Below, in pieces: positions 8,705-19,400 of a stretch of DNA of 64,000 bases. Positions within the stretch are counted from its first letter, which is position 1, and each line of letters starts with the position of its first letter. The translations under genes and the position numbers were made by a program. A model generated the notes under the pieces. That model worked only from the letters and a program-made list of their open reading frames with translations, had not been told where the DNA came from and made no database searches. The stretch is from Amphritea japonica ATCC BAA-1530 (GTDB lineage: Bacteria > Pseudomonadota > Gammaproteobacteria > Pseudomonadales > Balneatricaceae): the NCBI RefSeq assembly GCF_016592435.1, contig NZ_AP014545.1, positions 2,116,693-2,180,692 of the forward strand, written 5' to 3'.

Positions 8705-9073
8705 TTATACAGTTACATAGGTCTGTTCCAGATAATGGATGATGTCAGATGACTCGTACATCCAACGAACTTCACCATCTACATCGTCGATACGCAGACA
8801 AGGCACTTTTAACCGACCTCCGCCTTCGAGCAGCTCATTTCGATGCAGCTCTATTTTTTTCGCATCCCGCAACTCGACATTTAAGTTATTACGGCGCAAA
8901 GATCGGCGCACTTTGACGCAAAAGGGACAAGCTTCATACTGGTATAACGAAAGGTTAGCAGTCCGCAGATCCAAAGCACGCTGTAAGTCTGGCTCTCGCT
9001 TCAGACGACGCGGGCTAAAAATAAAATTTAACAGCAGTATAATCCTACCCAAAAACCAACGAATAAATGACAC
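8705..9073 (-). CDS. Membrane-anchored glutaredoxin-like protein
   Basis: 122 aa. Residues 3-20 are a hydrophobic anchor followed by basic SPRRLKRE, placing the domain in the cytoplasm. The thioredoxin-fold domain (about 40-122) has the redox motif CPFC after YQYEA, a cis-Pro in VPCLRI, and YESSDIIHYLEQ at the end as in glutaredoxins and GST N-terminal domains. The start is GTG with AGGAG 8 bases upstream. It likely reduces disulfides or glutathione adducts at the membrane; the partner is unknown. Monocistronic. Confidence 0.82.
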   Translation of the reverse strand: MSFIRWFLGRIILLLNFIFSPRRLKREPDLQRALDLRTANLSLYQYEACPFCVKVRRSLRRNNLNVELRDAKKIELHRNELLEGGGRLKVPCLRIDDVDGEVRWMYESSDIIHYLEQTYVTV

Positions 9074-9326
9074 TATAATAACTCCTGGGTTGACGCCGTT
9101 GAACGGCCTTCTATTTCGCGCGGTAGTATACCACTATCCGCTTAAATCTTATCCTTACAAAAAACACGGCTTATACAATCACAAATTAATTGTATAATAC
9201 CTAATTCTTTTGCTAATCCACTGAACTAATCTATCGCTTACAGGTCTATCCTGACCAGCTTTGCCTGAAAACTACATTTCGGTTTTAGGGGGGGGAAAGC
9301 TGAACGCATATTTAAACAGGAACAAC

Positions 9327-9917
9327 ATGAATTCGTTAAATCGACTCCCAAGTAAACAACTCATTACTTATCTCTTCGCTATGTTACTGGCTACTTCAGC
9401 TGAAGCGGCAAACTACATCAGCGATGATGTATTCACCTTTTATCACGGTGGCCCCAGCACCGAGTACCGCATTACAGGGCGTATTCGCAGTGGCACCCCT
9501 GTAACCGTACTTAGCCGCGATGAAAAAACTGATTTTCTCAGAATTAAGACTCCCAGCGGTAAAGTTGGCTGGATCAGCGCTGACAAGGTCTCTACCGGCA
9601 CCAGTCTGGCTAACCGCTTTCCTAAGCTAGAAGAACAGTTAAAGCAGAATGAAGGCAGTCTAAACAGCCAGGCCGAAGAAGTCAGTGTGCTCAAACAGCA
9701 AAATCAAACACTGGCACGACAAAATCAGGGGAATGCGGAAAAAGTTTCCGCCCTTGAGGAACAGATCGTTAGCCTGAACAGAACCATTAACGGTATGGAC
9801 GAGAGCAATCTGATGCGCTGGTTCACTTACGGCGGCTTAGTTGCCTTTGGCGGGCTTATTTTAGGTTTGATGATACCGTACCTGCCAAAACGCAGAAAAC
9901 GTCATGACACCTGGTAA
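9327..9917 (+). CDS. SH3-domain membrane protein (YgiM/TIGR04211 type)
   Basis: 196 aa from the ATG at 9327, with AGGA five bases upstream; a longer reading from 9261 lacks this. Residues 1-27 are a signal peptide ending in AEA. A bacterial SH3 domain follows (about 28-92: YISDDVFTFYHGGPS, IRSGTPVTVL, GWISADKV). Next is a coiled coil (about 100-160), then a C-terminal transmembrane helix (about 168-188) and a basic tail. This order matches the TIGR04211 SH3 proteins, which sit in the inner membrane facing the periplasm. Role unknown. Confidence 0.85.
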   Translation: MNSLNRLPSKQLITYLFAMLLATSAEAANYISDDVFTFYHGGPSTEYRITGRIRSGTPVTVLSRDEKTDFLRIKTPSGKVGWISADKVSTGTSLANRFPKLEEQLKQNEGSLNSQAEEVSVLKQQNQTLARQNQGNAEKVSALEEQIVSLNRTINGMDESNLMRWFTYGGLVAFGGLILGLMIPYLPKRRKRHDTW

Positions 9918-9948
9918 GTGCCTGATTGCTGCTTAGCAAACCAAACAA

Positions 9949-9983
9949 ATAAAAAAGGGTAGCCAGTGGCTACCCTTTTTTAA
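9949..9983. terminator. Bidirectional terminator
   Basis: AAAAAAGGGTAGCCA, then TGGCTACCCTTTTTT: long stem with A-run and T-run, between the SH3 gene and the convergent cyclic-nucleotide-binding gene. Confidence 0.88.
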
Positions 9984-10044
9984 TCAGTAAAGACTGATTA
10001 ATTTCTACAGTTGAATCAGCACTGCCAAAACCTGTTTTGATCTA

Positions 10045-10521
10045 TTACTCCGCATGAATCCGTTCATCCAGACAGACAACTAACTGATCATCAGTATCTC
10101 TCAGGCGCCGGCTTAGGTCTCTGGCCATATTCATAAACATCAGCAAATATTGCTCAGGATCAGCCTGGTACATGGTAAACAGCTGATCCGCTTTAATCTC
10201 TACGGCACGACAAGGTTCCAGCGCTTTCACCACACCACTACGAGGATAAACACCTAGTAACGCCATTGCGCCAAAACATTCACCCGGTAAAAAAGAGCGA
10301 ATCTGATGGCTCTGCCCTGACTCACCCAGTTTAAAGAGAGCAGCACTGCCCGTCTCAACAATGAAAGAAGAATCCCCCCGCTCCCCCTCAAGGAAGAACG
10401 GTTCGCCAGCTTCACGCTCAACGTAGTGACTACCCTCAAGTATCTGCTTGACAACATCGTCACGTAATCCACCAAAAACCGGCATATCTTTTAGCCGGTG
10501 GATCGGAATATTCTCTGGCAC
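10045..10521 (-). CDS. Stand-alone cyclic-nucleotide-binding domain protein
   Basis: 158 aa, a CRP/FNR-type sensor domain with no DNA-binding helix-turn-helix; the C-terminal part (about 125-158) is only a helix. The phosphate-binding cassette reads PGECFGAMALLGVYPRSG. The Arg-Ser that contacts the cyclic phosphate is present, but the glutamate that usually follows FG and holds the ribose is Ala, so ligand binding is doubtful. The start is GTG. It might act as a protein-interaction or redox module. Monocistronic. Confidence 0.8.
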   Translation of the reverse strand: MPENIPIHRLKDMPVFGGLRDDVVKQILEGSHYVEREAGEPFFLEGERGDSSFIVETGSAALFKLGESGQSHQIRSFLPGECFGAMALLGVYPRSGVVKALEPCRAVEIKADQLFTMYQADPEQYLLMFMNMARDLSRRLRDTDDQLVVCLDERIHAE

Positions 10522-10673
10522 AACGCTACCCGTTCGTTTCTATATCAATATCATTTTAAACCAAGAATGCCACAACGATAACCTTTGCCTATCTAAAACA
10601 TTAAAAAAGGCAATTGGTCTTGTGTTTCTTTACCTGTTTCAATACATTCAAACAGATTTAAGGAGAGCAATAT

Positions 10674-10922
10674 ATGCAACGAATTACTATATTTGGTCGT
10701 AAAGGCTGTGGATTTTGTACCCGAGCTAAACAGCTGTGTGAAATGAAGAATATCGAACACCGCTACATCGACATCCATGAAGAAGGCATCACCAAGGAAG
10801 ACTTGGAGAAAACCGTCGGTAAACCAGTAGATACCGTTCCTCAGATTTTCCACGGTCAGGAACATATTGGTGGATTCACCGAGCTGGCCGCATTTGTTGA
10901 TGCTGAAGAAGCCAAAGCCTGA
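10674..10922 (+). CDS. grxA: Glutaredoxin 1-type dithiol glutaredoxin
   Basis: 82 aa, close to E. coli GrxA (85 aa) in size and in motifs: ITIFGRKGC at the N-terminus, CGFC active site at residues 11-14 (E. coli has CPYC), EGITKEDL, TVPQIF with the cis-Pro, and HIGGFTEL for glutathione contact. It reduces protein disulfides, such as those of ribonucleotide reductase, using glutathione in the cytoplasm. AAGGAGAG precedes the ATG. It converges on recD with 31 bases between. Confidence 0.92.
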   Translation: MQRITIFGRKGCGFCTRAKQLCEMKNIEHRYIDIHEEGITKEDLEKTVGKPVDTVPQIFHGQEHIGGFTELAAFVDAEEAKA

Positions 10923-10953
10923 TTAATAAGGCTTTGAATCACCCTCTGTTAAC

Positions 10954-12873
10954 TTAGATTTCAGTTGCAGATGCCCCGGTCGCCTGCCACAAACGCCAGC
11001 TTAATCCGCTGGCGCGCTCTGTGCGTCGGTGACTACCTTTGATAAATGCCTGCGGCGTTGCCTGCAACGCGAATTTTGATTTCGCCCGGGTAATACCGGT
11101 ATAGATCAGCTCACGGGTTAGCAGTGGCGTATCCTCTGCTGGCAATATCATCACTACCTGATCAAACTCTGATCCCTGACTCTTGTGCACTGTCATAGCG
11201 TACACAGTCTCATGCTCAGGCAGGCGGCCGGGCAACACCCCTTTCATCTCCCCATCTGATAATTCGAACCAGACCCGCAAGCGCCCATCTTCATCCGCAA
11301 CCGTAATACCGATATCCCCGTTAAATAAGCCTAACTGGTAGTCATTACGGATAATCATAACCGGCCGGCCTATATACCAGTCGCCTGTCAGACTGATCAG
11401 TCGCTGTCGTTGCAAATGCTCTTCAACGGCCTGATTCAGCCCGTCAACACCGTAGATCCCCTGCCTGACCACCGCCAATAGCTGGATCTGATTAAAGGCT
11501 TTCAATAAAAGCCGGGGCTCAGAGCGCTGCTGTAGCTGCTTTAAATAGACAGCGTAACCAGCGCACACTTCTGACACCATCTCTTCATAGCCTTCGTCTG
11601 ACAACGCCATAAAGCGAATATCTTCCCAGGGCTGATCAAACAATTGCATTGCCTGCAGACCATCTCCCCTGTTCACCGCTCTGGCCAGATAGCCTATACC
11701 GCTGCTTTCATCAAAACGGTAGCTTCGTCGCAGCAACGCCAAAGCATCTGAAATAGAGCTACTCCCCGGCGCAGATACCGGCGCTGGCAGTTCACACACT
11801 TCCTGTAAATACTCCAGTTGTGCAGGCCTGTAGCACAACCCTGTTGACACTTCTGAGTCTGAAGCCTGAACTGACACTCCTGCCTGATTATCCCAGGAAC
11901 AGATATCACCCAATACACTGCCCGCCTCAACGGAGGCCAGCTGATCCCGATCGCCAATCATGATCAATTGCGCGTGCGGAGGTAGTGCCGACAACAAACG
12001 ATAAATCATTGGCAAGTCGATCATTGACGCTTCATCGACCACCAGCAGATCCAAATGCAATGGATTCTCGGCATTATGCCGAAAGTTTTTACTATCAGGA
12101 CGCGGTCCCAGCAACCGATGCAGCGTCACCGCCTGGTTAGGGATCATGGCACAAATAGCATCGCTAACCGGAAGCCCTTCCCGGGCACCAGCCAGGGATT
12201 CACTCAACCGGGCTGCAGCCTTTCCAGTCGGGGCCGCTAACTTAATCAGAGGCGCACGCTGCATCTGCTGACTGAATGATTCGGCATAGAGCGCCAGCAA
12301 ACGCGCAACAGTGGTGGTCTTACCAGTTCCCGGACCGCCGCTAATGACACTAAAGCGACGACTAATCGCTATCGCAACAGCGATCTGTTGCCAATCTATT
12401 TCACCGGCTAACCGATCAATAAATAGTCGTCTTAATCCCGCTTTGATACTATCCCGATTCAGCGGAATCGGGGCCGCTAATTGTTGAATTCTGGCCGCAA
12501 CGTCGGTTTCGTAAAGCCAGTATCGATAGAGATAGAGCCGCCCACTGCTCAGCACCAATGGTGCTTCCTGTGCGCCATCCGTGATAACAGAAAAGCCGAT
12601 TAAAGTATTCTCGCATAGCCCCTGCAACAGTTGTTCTGCTGGCTTACGCAAGACTGAGGGCCAGTTTTCCATCAACACCCCCCAACCATTGAGCGGCAGA
12701 CAGACTTCCCCTCGCCCCAACTGCAGGCTCACCAGCGCAGCCAATAGCGGTAAAGCATCGTTCACTTCAGCCTGCCCGCTAATCGACAACTCCTCGTCCC
12801 TGATAAAACGGGCAAATTGCGTATCCAGCGGACGAATCAATTGCTGTTGACGTAACTGTTGCAGCAGCTGCAT
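10954..12873 (-). CDS. recD: Exodeoxyribonuclease V alpha subunit
   Basis: 639 aa superfamily 1B helicase, the fast 5'-3' motor of RecBCD. An N-terminal domain (about 1-150) is followed by Walker A SGGPGTGKTTT (about 177), Walker B VVDEASMIDL (about 277), GDRDQLASVE, and motif VI TVHKSQGSEFDQV near 575. Its ATG overlaps the recB stop codon by one base (TAATG), so the two are translationally coupled. It is the last gene of the recC-recB-recD operon. Length is slightly above the E. coli protein (608). Confidence 0.95.
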   Translation of the reverse strand: MQLLQQLRQQQLIRPLDTQFARFIRDEELSISGQAEVNDALPLLAALVSLQLGRGEVCLPLNGWGVLMENWPSVLRKPAEQLLQGLCENTLIGFSVITDGAQEAPLVLSSGRLYLYRYWLYETDVAARIQQLAAPIPLNRDSIKAGLRRLFIDRLAGEIDWQQIAVAIAISRRFSVISGGPGTGKTTTVARLLALYAESFSQQMQRAPLIKLAAPTGKAAARLSESLAGAREGLPVSDAICAMIPNQAVTLHRLLGPRPDSKNFRHNAENPLHLDLLVVDEASMIDLPMIYRLLSALPPHAQLIMIGDRDQLASVEAGSVLGDICSWDNQAGVSVQASDSEVSTGLCYRPAQLEYLQEVCELPAPVSAPGSSSISDALALLRRSYRFDESSGIGYLARAVNRGDGLQAMQLFDQPWEDIRFMALSDEGYEEMVSEVCAGYAVYLKQLQQRSEPRLLLKAFNQIQLLAVVRQGIYGVDGLNQAVEEHLQRQRLISLTGDWYIGRPVMIIRNDYQLGLFNGDIGITVADEDGRLRVWFELSDGEMKGVLPGRLPEHETVYAMTVHKSQGSEFDQVVMILPAEDTPLLTRELIYTGITRAKSKFALQATPQAFIKGSHRRTERASGLSWRLWQATGASATEI

Positions 12874-15800
12874 TATCGCCCCTCCCGGAATAACTGATCT
12901 AATTGCTCAACCATCTCTATCGCTGGCCGACAATGGAAAACACCACTCCCGGCAGATTCAGCTTTCATCCCTCGCAAGAAGAGATAAAACACTCCACCGA
13001 AATGCAACTCGTAATCGTAACCGGGTAAGCGGGTTTGCAACAGGCGATGCAGCGCCAGGGTATATAGTTGGTATTGAAGATCGTAACGATGATCTAACAT
13101 CGCTGCTTCAAGGGCCTCTACTCGGTAATCTTCCGGCTGATGACCTAAGTGATTCGATTTATAATCGAGAATGTAATAGCGCCCCTGATACTCAAAAATC
13201 AGATCGATAAATCCCTTCAACATGCCCTTCAAATCATCGAACACAAGATCACTTGCCGACTTAGACAGCGGGTCGTTAATCTTTATAATTTGGTTTAACT
13301 TATTAGCATTAAGCCCTTGAGAAGGAAACATAAATTCCATTTCAACCAATCTCTTAGCATTTGAAATATCCGCCAGGCACGGACTCTTTTCTGTTGCCGG
13401 ACAGGCTGACAACAGCGGGGTGTAAAGCACGTCTTCAAGTAACTGTTCGAGTACCGGAATCCAGTATTCTTCGTAACCGGCAACCTGACATTTCTGCTCT
13501 AACAGCGGAGTAAGGTTGTTCCGGTGATCAGTGAAGTCGATCTCTTCAAACAACTCATGCAGGAAGGTACCTGCCTGGGCTCCTTTATAAAAATTGAAAA
13601 TATTGTGTACCGTTTCATCCTGCTCAACAACCGGCAGATCCTGCTCATCAATCACTTCCAGATCAAGCCCGGGAAGTGGTGGCGCAGCGCTGTGATGACT
13701 AACAAGCGCCGAATAACTGGAGATACGCCAGTCTCGTCGTAAGCGCCGTTTAAACTGCCGCGCTTGGTATTCGGGAAGCCTGGGCTCTGGCAGGTCAAAC
13801 AATCCTCGCTGCTGCTCGCCCTGTGGCGGTTCAGACAGCGCCACTAAGCCAGTCTCTGATAAAAGACTTAAACGACTCAATAATTCTGCATTGCTATCCG
13901 CACCATTCAATAACAGGTGACCCAGTGCGGTCCGGTGCAAGCCACTCTTTTTAGACCGGCCATCGGCAATATTTGCCAGACCAATGTAACAACCGTATAC
14001 CGAACGGGTGAGCGCAACATAGAGTAAACGCAGATCTTCAGCCAGACGCTCCCGCTCAGCCAGCGCAAGACTATCGCTATCTTTGCTGTCGAGGTGATAA
14101 CAAAGCTGATCCTGCTGATTGTGGAACAGAGGCTCACGAGCCTTAATGAAAGTACAGGCAAAAGGCAGGAAGACCAGTGGATACTCGAGCCCCTTACTCT
14201 TGTGTACCGTGATAACCGTGACCAGACCGGAATCACTCTCAAGACGTAAACGCTGTTCATCGCTCTCACCATTAGGGTTCAGTAATTGATCACTGTACCA
14301 ACGCAGGAGTGCGGCAATACCCTCTTGTTCCATACTGGCACGTTGCAGAATTTCCCCCAGATGTAAAAGATCTGTCAGGCGCCGTTCCCCCTGAACCTGC
14401 CGCTGTAACGACTCTGCCAGATGACGGCGTCGAATCAGCCGCCTCAGCATAGGCAGTACGCCCAGATCTAACCATGCATCCCGATATTCGCCAAACTCCG
14501 CCACCAGCTGTTCCCAGAGCTGCTCATCGATACTTAAACGATCTAACCAGGCTGCCGGATAATTCATCAATCCGGTCGCTAACGCTGCTCGAAGACGACT
14601 TTCATTCTGTGGCTCTGCCACTGCCAACAAAAGTAGTTTCAGATCATAGGCTTCCCGGGTACTGAAAACACTGTCCCGACCACTGAGATAAACGCTGTGT
14701 ACACCGCGGTCGGACAATGCCCCCATGACAGCAGCAGCTTCCTGTCGATTTCGCACCAGCACGGCGATATCTTTCGCCAGTAGCCGCTGATCTCCGATCA
14801 GTGCTTCACCTTCAGAAGCGGCTGCCAGTTTAGTATCAATATCACAGGCACAAGCATCTGCCATCTGCTGAAGATAATCCTGCTTACTCAGTACCGGCGT
14901 ATCGCAAAACCAAAATTGTAGAGAGGCCGACTGTCGGCCATACAGGGAAAATGGGGTCTTATCTGCTTTACCTCCCTCCGTTACCGGCAGGAAAGGAATA
15001 TCATCGTTGTATATAAACGGAGTATCGCAGCCGCCAAAGAGCGTATTAACCCCCGCTATCATCGCTTTCGATGAGCGCCAGTTGGTGCCTAGCGTATAGT
15101 GTTCGGCGACTTCCCTGCGTGCTTTAATATAAGTAAAAATATCCGCACCCCGAAAACCATAGATCGCCTGCTTAGGATCGCCGATCATAAAGAGTCCACG
15201 CTCCGGGCTATCTGGATAGAGAGTACTGAAAATCCGATATTGCAGCAGATCCGTATCCTGAAACTCATCAATCATCGCAACCGGAAACTGCGTATTAATC
15301 GCCTTAACTAACGCTTCGCTACTACCACCTTGCAACGCAGCGTCTAATTGACTGAGAAGATCATCAAATGATAATAAACGGTAATCCTGCTTAAGCTTGT
15401 TGAACCGCTGTTCTACTTTTTGCAGAGTATAAGTCAGCAATAATTCTCGCAGGGGTAATCGATGCTCGAAATAGCTTTCACAAAGCTCAAATAACGGGTG
15501 TTCGGGCACTTTTTTACCCGCCGATGTTTTTTCCTCTAACAATGACTGACAAAACTTACCAATCTCAGTTTCCGGTACATTATTAGTATCCCCACGTGCA
15601 TACTGATCAATGGCTGCCAGCCATTTGGGAACCGAGGTTTTCCGATAGCTGTTTTTATTGACTCCAGACGCCTGAATCACATCCGCCAGGTCAATCTGCT
15701 GTTCCTGTACGTAACTCAGCCATTGCTCTCGGAAGCCTGTCAGCCAGTTCTGACTCTCCTGCCATAACTGCTGCAGATTATCGGTTTCTAATGCTGGGAC

Positions 15801-16412
15801 AAGCAGTAAGCCAGGGCGGCCCAGCAATGGCCTGAGGGCAGCCAACAACGAATCTGGTCCGGGCCAGATCGCCTGAATCGCTTCACTCAGCTGACTCTCC
15901 GCTGGATAGATGAGTCCCCGCCAACAATCAAGCAAGGCCTGCCGCAACAGAGGCCCGGCATCAGTAACCAACTCCGTCTCAAACAGACTGCCGCTTTCAA
16001 ACGCATGCTGGCGCAACATCCGCTGACAAAAACCGTGGATGGTAAAGATCGCAGCTTCATCCATCTGCCGCCCCGCCAGTTCAAGCAATTGCGCAGAGCG
16101 TGACAGATCACTCTGTTGTTCGCAGAGCTGCCGCAGGAAAGGGTCTTTAGTCTCAGCACCTCTGAAGACCTGACAGGCTTCCTGTATCCTGTTTCTAATA
16201 CGGTCGCGAAGCTCTTCTGTCGCTGCCTCGGTAAAGGTCACAACCAAAATCTGATCAACACGCAAGGCAGAGTCAGCCTCAGCAGTGCCTAATAACAAAC
16301 GCAGATACAGCGCGGTAATCGTATAGGTCTTGCCGGTACCAGCGCTGGCCTCAATCAGACGACGGCCTGACAGCGGAAAACTGAGGGGGTCAAGAAGCTG
16401 CACCTTACTCAT
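12873..16412 (-). CDS. recB: Exodeoxyribonuclease V beta subunit
   Basis: 1179 aa from the ATG at 16412, chosen because AGGAG lies 9 bases upstream. 3'-5' helicase and nuclease of RecBCD. Walker A is ASAGTGKTYT (about 22), Walker B IDEFQDTD (about 380), followed by GDPKQAIYGFRGAD, and HKSKGLEYPLVFLPF (about 740). The C-terminal nuclease keeps its catalytic residues: FIDLIFEYQGRYYILDYKSN (about 1085-1105), with Asp, Asp and Lys. It overlaps the end of recC by 8 bases and touches recD, giving coupled translation. Length matches E. coli RecB (1180). Confidence 0.96.
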   Translation of the reverse strand: MSKVQLLDPLSFPLSGRRLIEASAGTGKTYTITALYLRLLLGTAEADSALRVDQILVVTFTEAATEELRDRIRNRIQEACQVFRGAETKDPFLRQLCEQQSDLSRSAQLLELAGRQMDEAAIFTIHGFCQRMLRQHAFESGSLFETELVTDAGPLLRQALLDCWRGLIYPAESQLSEAIQAIWPGPDSLLAALRPLLGRPGLLLVPALETDNLQQLWQESQNWLTGFREQWLSYVQEQQIDLADVIQASGVNKNSYRKTSVPKWLAAIDQYARGDTNNVPETEIGKFCQSLLEEKTSAGKKVPEHPLFELCESYFEHRLPLRELLLTYTLQKVEQRFNKLKQDYRLLSFDDLLSQLDAALQGGSSEALVKAINTQFPVAMIDEFQDTDLLQYRIFSTLYPDSPERGLFMIGDPKQAIYGFRGADIFTYIKARREVAEHYTLGTNWRSSKAMIAGVNTLFGGCDTPFIYNDDIPFLPVTEGGKADKTPFSLYGRQSASLQFWFCDTPVLSKQDYLQQMADACACDIDTKLAAASEGEALIGDQRLLAKDIAVLVRNRQEAAAVMGALSDRGVHSVYLSGRDSVFSTREAYDLKLLLLAVAEPQNESRLRAALATGLMNYPAAWLDRLSIDEQLWEQLVAEFGEYRDAWLDLGVLPMLRRLIRRRHLAESLQRQVQGERRLTDLLHLGEILQRASMEQEGIAALLRWYSDQLLNPNGESDEQRLRLESDSGLVTVITVHKSKGLEYPLVFLPFACTFIKAREPLFHNQQDQLCYHLDSKDSDSLALAERERLAEDLRLLYVALTRSVYGCYIGLANIADGRSKKSGLHRTALGHLLLNGADSNAELLSRLSLLSETGLVALSEPPQGEQQRGLFDLPEPRLPEYQARQFKRRLRRDWRISSYSALVSHHSAAPPLPGLDLEVIDEQDLPVVEQDETVHNIFNFYKGAQAGTFLHELFEEIDFTDHRNNLTPLLEQKCQVAGYEEYWIPVLEQLLEDVLYTPLLSACPATEKSPCLADISNAKRLVEMEFMFPSQGLNANKLNQIIKINDPLSKSASDLVFDDLKGMLKGFIDLIFEYQGRYYILDYKSNHLGHQPEDYRVEALEAAMLDHRYDLQYQLYTLALHRLLQTRLPGYDYELHFGGVFYLFLRGMKAESAGSGVFHCRPAIEMVEQLDQLFREGR

Positions 16413-19400
16413 CACCAGCCTCTCCTTTACCATCACTCTGTAGCAATAACTCAGCTACAGGTTGGTAGAGCAACTCAGAGAGCGCATTAAACCGGGGGCC
16501 CAATGCACTAAACTCTGGATACACACGACTAATATACAGATCGCGGGACTCGCCCATAGACGTAAACGCATCGATATTAAAACACTTCACTGCCTCAGCC
16601 ATCCCCCTCTCTTCGCCTTTCTCAATGGTCTTCGACTCCAGAACCCAGGCGGTATCTGCGGGTAATGGCAACGGCTCACAGTAACCCTGCCGATATGCAT
16701 TCAGCCATTCCTGTAGGTAATCCATTGCCCGCCCCTGATCCAGCGCTTCAAACCAGTGTCGACCATTCAGACCAAAGAAGCAGGATTGAAGGCTTTGCCC
16801 GCTGGCACACAAAACCAGATGCTCCAACCAGAGATGAATGATATCCCGACCCTTCGCATTAGCCGCCCGATAACGCACTAACCCAGACGAGTGAAGCCCG
16901 GTGAGCCAACCGCTCAATTTTATGCCCGCTATCACTAACTGGCACTCAGCTCTATCTGTCTGATCAAGATGGGGGCGGATCTTTTCCGCCATATCCTGAC
17001 AGTCAAAGCGCAGCTTCCGTGTCTGCAACTGTGCAGCAATACCTACAGGTAAGAGTCCCGAGGCTTCAATACGGTTAAAGCAGTGATCCAGATCCTCTTT
17101 GATTGCCGCATCCAGCAACTGCTGTTTCAGTTGGTAAGCGGTTAAACCATCTAACTGAAACGGTTCTTCATCTTGCTGTTCAATGGTCGCATCATTAAAG
17201 AACACTTTAAGCCTGCGTTGAAAGAAGTATTTAACTGGATTACGCGCAAATGCCAGTAATTCAGACAACTCCAATTCTTCCAGGGGCTCTGCGGCCAATG
17301 GCGTGGTAATAAAGCTTTGCTCAACTTTCTCCTCATCTTTCAACAGCGGCAGCCATTCACTGGCATAGCTGAACAGAGGCGAGTCCGACCTGAAATATTG
17401 CTCATTAAACGGCTGTAGCGGATGCTGAACCAATATTTTATTAAGAAAAACCTCTGTATCAGCATCAGATTCAAAACAGTAATTCTGCTGGCAATATTCC
17501 AGCAACTCACTGATCAATACTGACGGCACTTTAGGGCTGTTATCCTGAACGCTACGGCCAATATAACTGATATAAAGAGTTTGCCGGGCGGAGAGCAGTG
17601 CTTCCAGAAACAGGTAGCGATCATCATCACGTCGGGAACGATCTCCACGGCGGGGAAAATCTGCCATCAGGTCGAAGCCCATAGGCGGTATCGCGCGTGG
17701 ATAGACACCATCGTTCATGCCTAACAAACACACAACCTGAAATGGAATGGAGCGCATCGGCATCAAAGTACAAAAATTCACTGCCCCCATCATAAAACGC
17801 TGACTGGACTTACTGTTACCCAGTTCAGAGGTCAGGTAATCACGTACTATCGCCCAACTGAGAGGCTCTTCGTAGCAACTATCACTGAGTTGCTGCTGAA
17901 GCTTTTCCAGTACCTGACGAATCTGCATCAGCAGGATTTCATCTTGCTCATCGGGTTGATAAGCTCGCTGAATAATTTCATTAATCACGTCAAACCAGTC
18001 AGCTACTGACTGATCCTGCTTTAAGGCGTCACTGCAGAATTCCAGCAATTCAACAAATTCAGCCAGCTGGCCCAGATCTTCTGCTTCAAGGCCCTCGATC
18101 TCGGCATAAGGATCGATGCCCTGCCAGAGTTCATCTGTCTGCCCTAAGGCGAAACCCGCCAACATACGGCGCAAACCAAAACGCCAACTGTTCTGCTCAA
18201 AAGCAGGTAAACCCTGATTTTCACGCTGGGCTGCATCTATCCCCCAGCGAATCTGGCAGGCTTCAATCCAATGACAGATACGTTCAAACCGCTGCGCATC
18301 GAGACTAAATTTTCGCAACACCGCAGGGACTTCAAGAATCTCCAGCACTTCAGATACCGTTACCCGGCTCTCCGGCATTCCCAGCAGACGCAGAAAGCTC
18401 TGCAACAGCGGACTTTCCTGCTGCAGAGTACGATCGGAGATTGAAAAAGGTATATATCGTTGAAAGGGCGCATTACCAAATACCGCTTCAATATAGGGCG
18501 CATAAGCAGCAACATCTGGCATCATGACAATGATATCTCTGGGAGACAGTTCAGATTGCTCATCCAACATCGACAACAGCTGGTCGAAAAGCACCTCGAC
18601 TTCCCGTAACGGACTGTGCGCGCTGTGTAGTTGTAAAGACCTGTCATCCGCCAGCAATAACTGTTTCTGTTCATTGTCCAGCGCCGCGCGGGCCGATGGG
18701 TCTTCGAGTTGCAAAATATCCTGCTGCACCGAACTCAAAAGCGTGCGGCGGCCAAAGTCTTCAAACAACTCGACTTCAGGCGCACCCAGATCCTGTATTT
18801 GATATAGATAATCTCTTCCTAATTTCCCCATCGAAGCCAGTATCGGATTCCCCTGGCTGTAATAATTCTCAGCGGTCATACCGGGCTTAGCCAACCAGCG
18901 CTGATTCAACCGGGCAAGATATTTAGGATCAACAATATCGCCCCAAAAATAACGACAGGGATTTGTCACCAACAAAAAAACATCTATTTTCTGACCCAGC
19001 GCCTGCAACGCTTCTACAAAGTTTTGCGGTAACGCTGAGATACCGAACACGAATAATCGCGCAGGCAGCGCTGCGGAATCATAATCGCCCCGATTCAGCG
19101 CCTCCACATAACCACTGAACATATTACCCCGGTGCCAGTGAGACAGCCCCAGACCCAGAATATGCTGCTGCAAAAGCCGCCATAGAATGGGCTGCCATGG
19201 CTGTGCAGCAGTGATATCTGACAGATCATCACCGGTTTCCCAGGCCGCTATCCATTCAGGGCGGTAGACCAGATACTGGTCAAATATATCAGCTACTTTG
19301 CCACAGAGCTGATAGAGCTTAAACTGCCCCTGATCCTCTTCGAGATAGCGCTGTAAAGGAGCAAATTCAGGCTTACTTAATTGCTGAGGCAGTAACTCCA

